Below, one piece after another: positions 1 through 5,254 of a stretch of 5,254 nucleotides of DNA. The translations under genes and the position numbers were made by a program. Below the pieces are notes generated by a model that had not been told where the DNA came from, did not search any database, and saw nothing but the letters and a program-made list of their open reading frames with translations. The DNA comes from a bacterium (GTDB lineage Bacteria > JAMORN01), in NCBI GenBank assembly GCA_027063545.1, contig JAMORN010000114.1:1-5254 (forward strand). Reading direction: 5' to 3'. Each line of letters begins with the position of its first letter. The first letter of the stretch is position 1.

Positions 1-139
1 AAGCAGGCCCTCCATAGTTTATAATAAAATCATTAGCCTTTTTTTTAGAGTTTTGTTCTGGAAAACTATCTATATAATAAATCCAGTCAATAAAAACACC
101 ACCAAAATTTATAATCTTAAAATCACTTTTTTCTTTCAT
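1..139 (-). CDS. Probable PfkB-family carbohydrate kinase, N-terminal fragment (partial, runs off the window)
   Basis: An open minus-strand frame begins with ATG at 139 and stays open to the window edge (46 residues). The protein begins with a beta-strand and Gly-Gly (INFGGVFIDWID), then a spacer with SFPEQNS, and reaches NYGGPA at residues 41-46. This is the order seen at the N-terminus of PfkB/ribokinase-family sugar kinases: an opening strand with an Asp that contacts sugar, a lid region, then the GG-x-A-x-N substrate motif. The family phosphorylates sugars or nucleosides in the cytoplasm using ATP. Substrate, active-site Asp and ATP site are all beyond the window, so the substrate is unknown. 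The start overlaps the end of the upstream cyclo-ligase gene by 17 bases and has its own ribosome site (AAAAGGA, 4 bases before ATG), so the two genes are probably co-transcribed and translationally coupled. Family assignment from 46 residues is tentative. Confidence 0.6.
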   Translation of the reverse strand, partial: MKEKSDFKIINFGGVFIDWIYYIDSFPEQNSKKKANDFIINYGGPA

Positions 140-710
140 ATATTCCTTTTTCTGTTATTAAAATATCAAGTTGAAGGTCAAACTCATCTTCTTTAAAATC
201 TAAATTTATAAAATTCTCCATAATAGGAGAAATTTTTATTGTATTATATTTTTTTATCTTAGAATAAAACCTATCATAATAACCACCACCCATTCCAAGC
301 CTAAAAAAATCTTTATTTATCCCAACAGAAGGGACCACCAAAACCTCAGGAATAGTTAAAGGAATGTTAGCCTTTTTTAAATTTTTTGATATATCAGGCT
401 CTAAAATATTAAATTTTCCTACTTTTAAATTATCAAAGCTAAAAATTCTATAAAAATCCATATTTTTTTTATCAATAACCTTTGGTAGATAAACTTCTTT
501 GTCTTCTTTTAAAAGAAATAAAATAAAATCTCTAATATCAACCTCACTACCTACAGGATAATATAAAAAGAATATGGAAAAATCTTTTAATTTTTGATTG
601 TAAAGATTAACTAGATTTCTATTTATAATAGATGAAATTTCTTTTAATTTTTCTTTTGGAATATCTTTTCTTAACCTTAAAATCTCTTTTCTTAAATATT
701 TCTTTGTCAT
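123..710 (-). CDS. 5-formyltetrahydrofolate cyclo-ligase (5,10-methenyltetrahydrofolate synthetase)
   Basis: A 195-residue protein, the usual size of bacterial 5-FTHF cyclo-ligases. The family uses ATP to convert 5-formyl-THF to 5,10-methenyl-THF in the cytoplasm, returning a stored or inhibitory folate to the one-carbon pool. Visible signatures are an N-terminal basic helix (KKYLRKEILRLRKDI, residues 3-17), the folate-side segment YYPVGSEVDIRDF (50-62, Glu56), the ILEP segment (102-105), and the ATP/phosphate loop RLGMGGGYYDRF (137-148), which is the family hallmark. It ends with the usual strand LDILITEKG (181-189). A His often found shortly before that strand appears to be replaced by Phe (DEFD, 175-178). 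The ATG at 710 is chosen because the protein then starts just before the family's conserved first helix. No SD precedes it; the minus strand has no G in the 31 bases upstream. The gene diverges from the glycosyltransferase gene and overlaps the sugar kinase gene downstream. Confidence 0.93.
   Translation of the reverse strand: MTKKYLRKEILRLRKDIPKEKLKEISSIINRNLVNLYNQKLKDFSIFFLYYPVGSEVDIRDFILFLLKEDKEVYLPKVIDKKNMDFYRIFSFDNLKVGKFNILEPDISKNLKKANIPLTIPEVLVVPSVGINKDFFRLGMGGGYYDRFYSKIKKYNTIKISPIMENFINLDFKEDEFDLQLDILITEKGIYERKK
144..150 (-). promoter_or_regulatory. Ribosome binding site of the PfkB-like kinase gene
   Basis: Read on the minus strand the sequence is AAAAGGA, then ATAT, then ATG at 139. 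It lies inside the last codons of the cyclo-ligase gene. It supports the overlapping start at 139 and a coupled two-gene operon. Confidence 0.65.
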
Positions 711-716
711 ATTTAG

Positions 717-734
717 AATATAATTAATTATATT
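717..734. promoter_or_regulatory. Perfect 18-bp palindrome acting as a likely bidirectional promoter core
   Basis: AATATAATTAATTATATT is a perfect inverted repeat with no spacer, centred between 725 and 726, in the 31-base gap between two divergent genes. It contains the full -10 consensus TATAAT on the plus strand (719-724) and on the minus strand (732 down to 727). It also ends in TATATT on each strand: plus 729-734, seven bases before the ATG at 742; minus 722 down to 717, six bases before the ATG at 710. Either pair could serve as -10 boxes. No convincing -35 element is seen on either side. An operator for a dimeric regulator is an alternative or additional role. The symmetry is seen directly; promoter activity is inferred. 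Confidence 0.6.
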
Positions 735-741
735 TGATTTT

Positions 742-1893
742 ATGAAACAAAAAAGGATTTTATATTTTGGAATTTATCAAAAAGATTACCCAAGAAATTA
801 TTTAATAATAGATGCACTAAGAGAAAATTTTTTTGTTGATGAATTAAACTATGATTTTTTTAAACAAACAAAAAATATAGTAGGAGCATCAAAAAAAGAG
901 AAAATAAAATTTCTATTTAAAGGCTTCTTTTTACTCTTTTTATATATTCTTTTAACTTTAAAGTTAATTCTTGTCCAAAGGCGTTACGATATAATATTTA
1001 CAGGCTATATTGGGAGTTTAGATAATTTTGTTTTATCCCTTTTAAAAAGACTTAAAATAATAAGAAAAAAGGTTGTTGCAAATCCTTTGGTTTCTTTGTA
1101 TGATACAATTGTTGAGGATAGAGGAATTATTAAATGTAGGTTTTTTTCTAATTTAATAATATTTTTTGAAGAGTTTAGTTTTAAGGGGGTAGATTTAATT
1201 ATAATAGATACTTATGAGAATAAAAGATACTTTATAGAGAAATTTAATTTAGATGAAAATAAGGTTAAAGTAGTATGGGTTGGTGCTGATGAAAGATTTT
1301 TTTATAAAAAAGAGAGAGAAGATGAAAATAAAAATAAAGATAAAGTAAAAGTTTTATTCTTTGGAAAATATATTCCCCTTCATGGAATAGAGAATATAAT
1401 AAAGACAATAGAACTTTTAGAGGAAAAAAAAGAGAGTTTTAAGTTTATTTTTATAGGTAGGGGACAATTATTTGAGTATTTTCAAAAGGAATTTAAAAAA
1501 TTAAAAGAAAAAGATTTTGATTTAGAAATAATAGAGTGGGTTGATTATGAAAAACTTAACAATTATATAAACAGTAGTGATATAGTTTTGGGTATTTTTG
1601 GGGTAACTCCCAAAGCAAAAAGGGTTATACCTAATAAAGTTTTTCAAGCAGTAGCAGTAGGTAAGGTTGTATTTACAGCAAAAACAAAAGCAATTTTAGA
1701 GTTTTTTAAAGAAGATGAGATTGTTTTGATAGATGAACCTTTCCCTGAGAATCTAAAAAAGCATTTTTTAGGCTATTTAGAAAATAAGGATTTTTATAAA
1801 AAGATAGGTGAGAAGGGATATTTAAAATTTAAAAAACTTGCTTCAAAAGAAGCGCTTTCTCAAATGTTAAAACAAATTTTATTGGAGTTGTAA
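742..1893 (+). CDS. GT-B fold glycosyltransferase (GT4-like, group 1), probably membrane-associated
   Basis: A 383-residue protein with the two-domain layout of GT-B sugar transferases. The N-terminal domain opens with KRILYFGIYQKDYPRN (4-19), a typical first strand and acceptor-side loop. A strongly hydrophobic stretch with basic flanks (about 56-78) probably lets the protein sit on the inner membrane. The C-terminal, nucleotide-sugar-binding domain starts near residue 202 with VKVLFFGKYIPLHG (202-215). It then has FIFIGRG (235-241) and SDIVLGIFG (279-287), followed by KAKRVIPNKVFQAVAVGKVV (291-310), the conserved donor-contacting region of this subgroup. Such enzymes usually build cell-surface glycans or glycolipids from activated sugars; donor and acceptor cannot be read here. 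Residues 188-203 are a charged linker rich in Lys, Glu, Asp and Asn between the domains. The ATG at 742 matches the family's N-terminus; no SD precedes it. It diverges from the cyclo-ligase gene and ends 78 bases before ligA. Confidence 0.85.
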   Translation: MKQKRILYFGIYQKDYPRNYLIIDALRENFFVDELNYDFFKQTKNIVGASKKEKIKFLFKGFFLLFLYILLTLKLILVQRRYDIIFTGYIGSLDNFVLSLLKRLKIIRKKVVANPLVSLYDTIVEDRGIIKCRFFSNLIIFFEEFSFKGVDLIIIDTYENKRYFIEKFNLDENKVKVVWVGADERFFYKKEREDENKNKDKVKVLFFGKYIPLHGIENIIKTIELLEEKKESFKFIFIGRGQLFEYFQKEFKKLKEKDFDLEIIEWVDYEKLNNYINSSDIVLGIFGVTPKAKRVIPNKVFQAVAVGKVVFTAKTKAILEFFKEDEIVLIDEPFPENLKKHFLGYLENKDFYKKIGEKGYLKFKKLASKEALSQMLKQILLEL

Positions 1894-4898
<3,005 letters not shown>

Positions 4899-4900
4899 TT

Positions 4901-5254
4901 ATGGTATTTGAAGAGAACTTAATTCAAAACATCAATGTAGAGGTGCCTATAAACAGAATTTTTGCAAGGATGGGATATAATAGAAAACTAACCACACTAC
5001 CAAAAGAAAAAGAGGGGGAGATTTTAAGAGTAATAGATGAGGCTGTTTTATATTGCGATAATAAGGGACTTTATAAAATATTTGATTTTGAGTTTTGGGA
5101 TAAAGGGATAGTTGTAGAGGGAGAGAAGATTGAGAGTTTAAATATTAAAAAACTTTTAGAAAATTCCCATAAGGTTGTTTTTATGGCTACCACAATAGGG
5201 AAGGATTTGGTTGCAGAAAGGGATAGGTTATTTAAGGAAGGTGATTCTTTTAGA
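4901..5254 (+). CDS. Vitamin B12-dependent methionine synthase activation-domain protein, N-terminal part (partial)
   Basis: The first 118 codons of a protein cut by the window end. Visible family features are an Arg/Gly-Tyr segment near the start (RIFARMGYNRK, 19-29) and an amphipathic helix (GEILRVIDEAVLYC). A strand pair with GIVVEGEKIES follows, then KVVFMATTIGKDLVAERDRLFKEGDSF. The ATTIG element followed by a long helix is typical of the Met_synt_B12 domain. In E. coli this is the C-terminal domain of MetH, which binds AdoMet and reductively re-methylates cobalamin that has been oxidised to cob(II)alamin. Here it stands alone, as known from bacteria whose MetH lacks the domain, such as Thermotoga. 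The AdoMet-binding RxxxGY motif would lie past the window end, so it is not seen. The gene starts 2 bases after the beta-barrel stop, with SD GGAGG. A metH core gene downstream would be expected but is not in view. Confidence 0.8.
   Translation, partial: MVFEENLIQNINVEVPINRIFARMGYNRKLTTLPKEKEGEILRVIDEAVLYCDNKGLYKIFDFEFWDKGIVVEGEKIESLNIKKLLENSHKVVFMATTIGKDLVAERDRLFKEGDSFR

Overview
The window comes from a very AT-rich bacterium; by eye roughly a quarter of the bases are G or C. It uses the standard bacterial code, with TGA, TAA and TAG all appearing as stops. A secreted beta-barrel-like protein ending in Phe suggests a diderm (outer-membrane) cell. An NAD-dependent DNA ligase and a stand-alone B12/methionine-synthase activation protein fit many anaerobic or deep-branching bacteria. 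The sequence alone does not let me name a phylum.

Layout: on the minus strand (positions 1-710) a 5-formyltetrahydrofolate cyclo-ligase gene is followed by the first 46 codons of a probable PfkB-family sugar kinase, overlapping by 17 bases. Diverging from it on the plus strand is a GT-B fold glycosyltransferase (742-1893). The 31-base gap between the two carries a perfect 18-bp palindrome holding TATAAT on both strands. A 78-base AT-only gap with -10-like boxes and no terminator hairpin then leads to a plus-strand cluster: ligA (1972-4119), a putative outer-membrane beta-barrel protein (about 4107-4898), and the first 118 codons of a B12-dependent methionine synthase activation-domain protein (4901 to the window end). 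These three overlap or nearly abut and are probably one transcript.

Two points stand out. First, the ligase carries about 35 residues beyond its BRCT domain, a basic, low-complexity tail ending exactly in QLSLF, the textbook bacterial sliding-clamp-binding pentapeptide. This implies a ligase tethered to the beta clamp. Second, the beta-barrel gene has no ATG, GTG or TTG that would include its evident signal peptide. A strong Shine-Dalgarno (SD) sequence inside the end of ligA points to an ATC (or ATT) start buried in the codons for QLSLF. A conventional gene call beginning at the ATG at 4260 would lose the export signal.

A broader pattern is that the three genes likely to be first in their transcripts (cyclo-ligase, glycosyltransferase, ligA) have no SD and a -10-like box 6-9 bases before the ATG, as expected of leaderless or near-leaderless mRNAs. 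The internal genes all have clear SDs. The genes do not form one obvious pathway. Folate metabolism (cyclo-ligase) and cobalamin-dependent methionine synthesis (activation protein) are biochemically related but lie in different transcripts.
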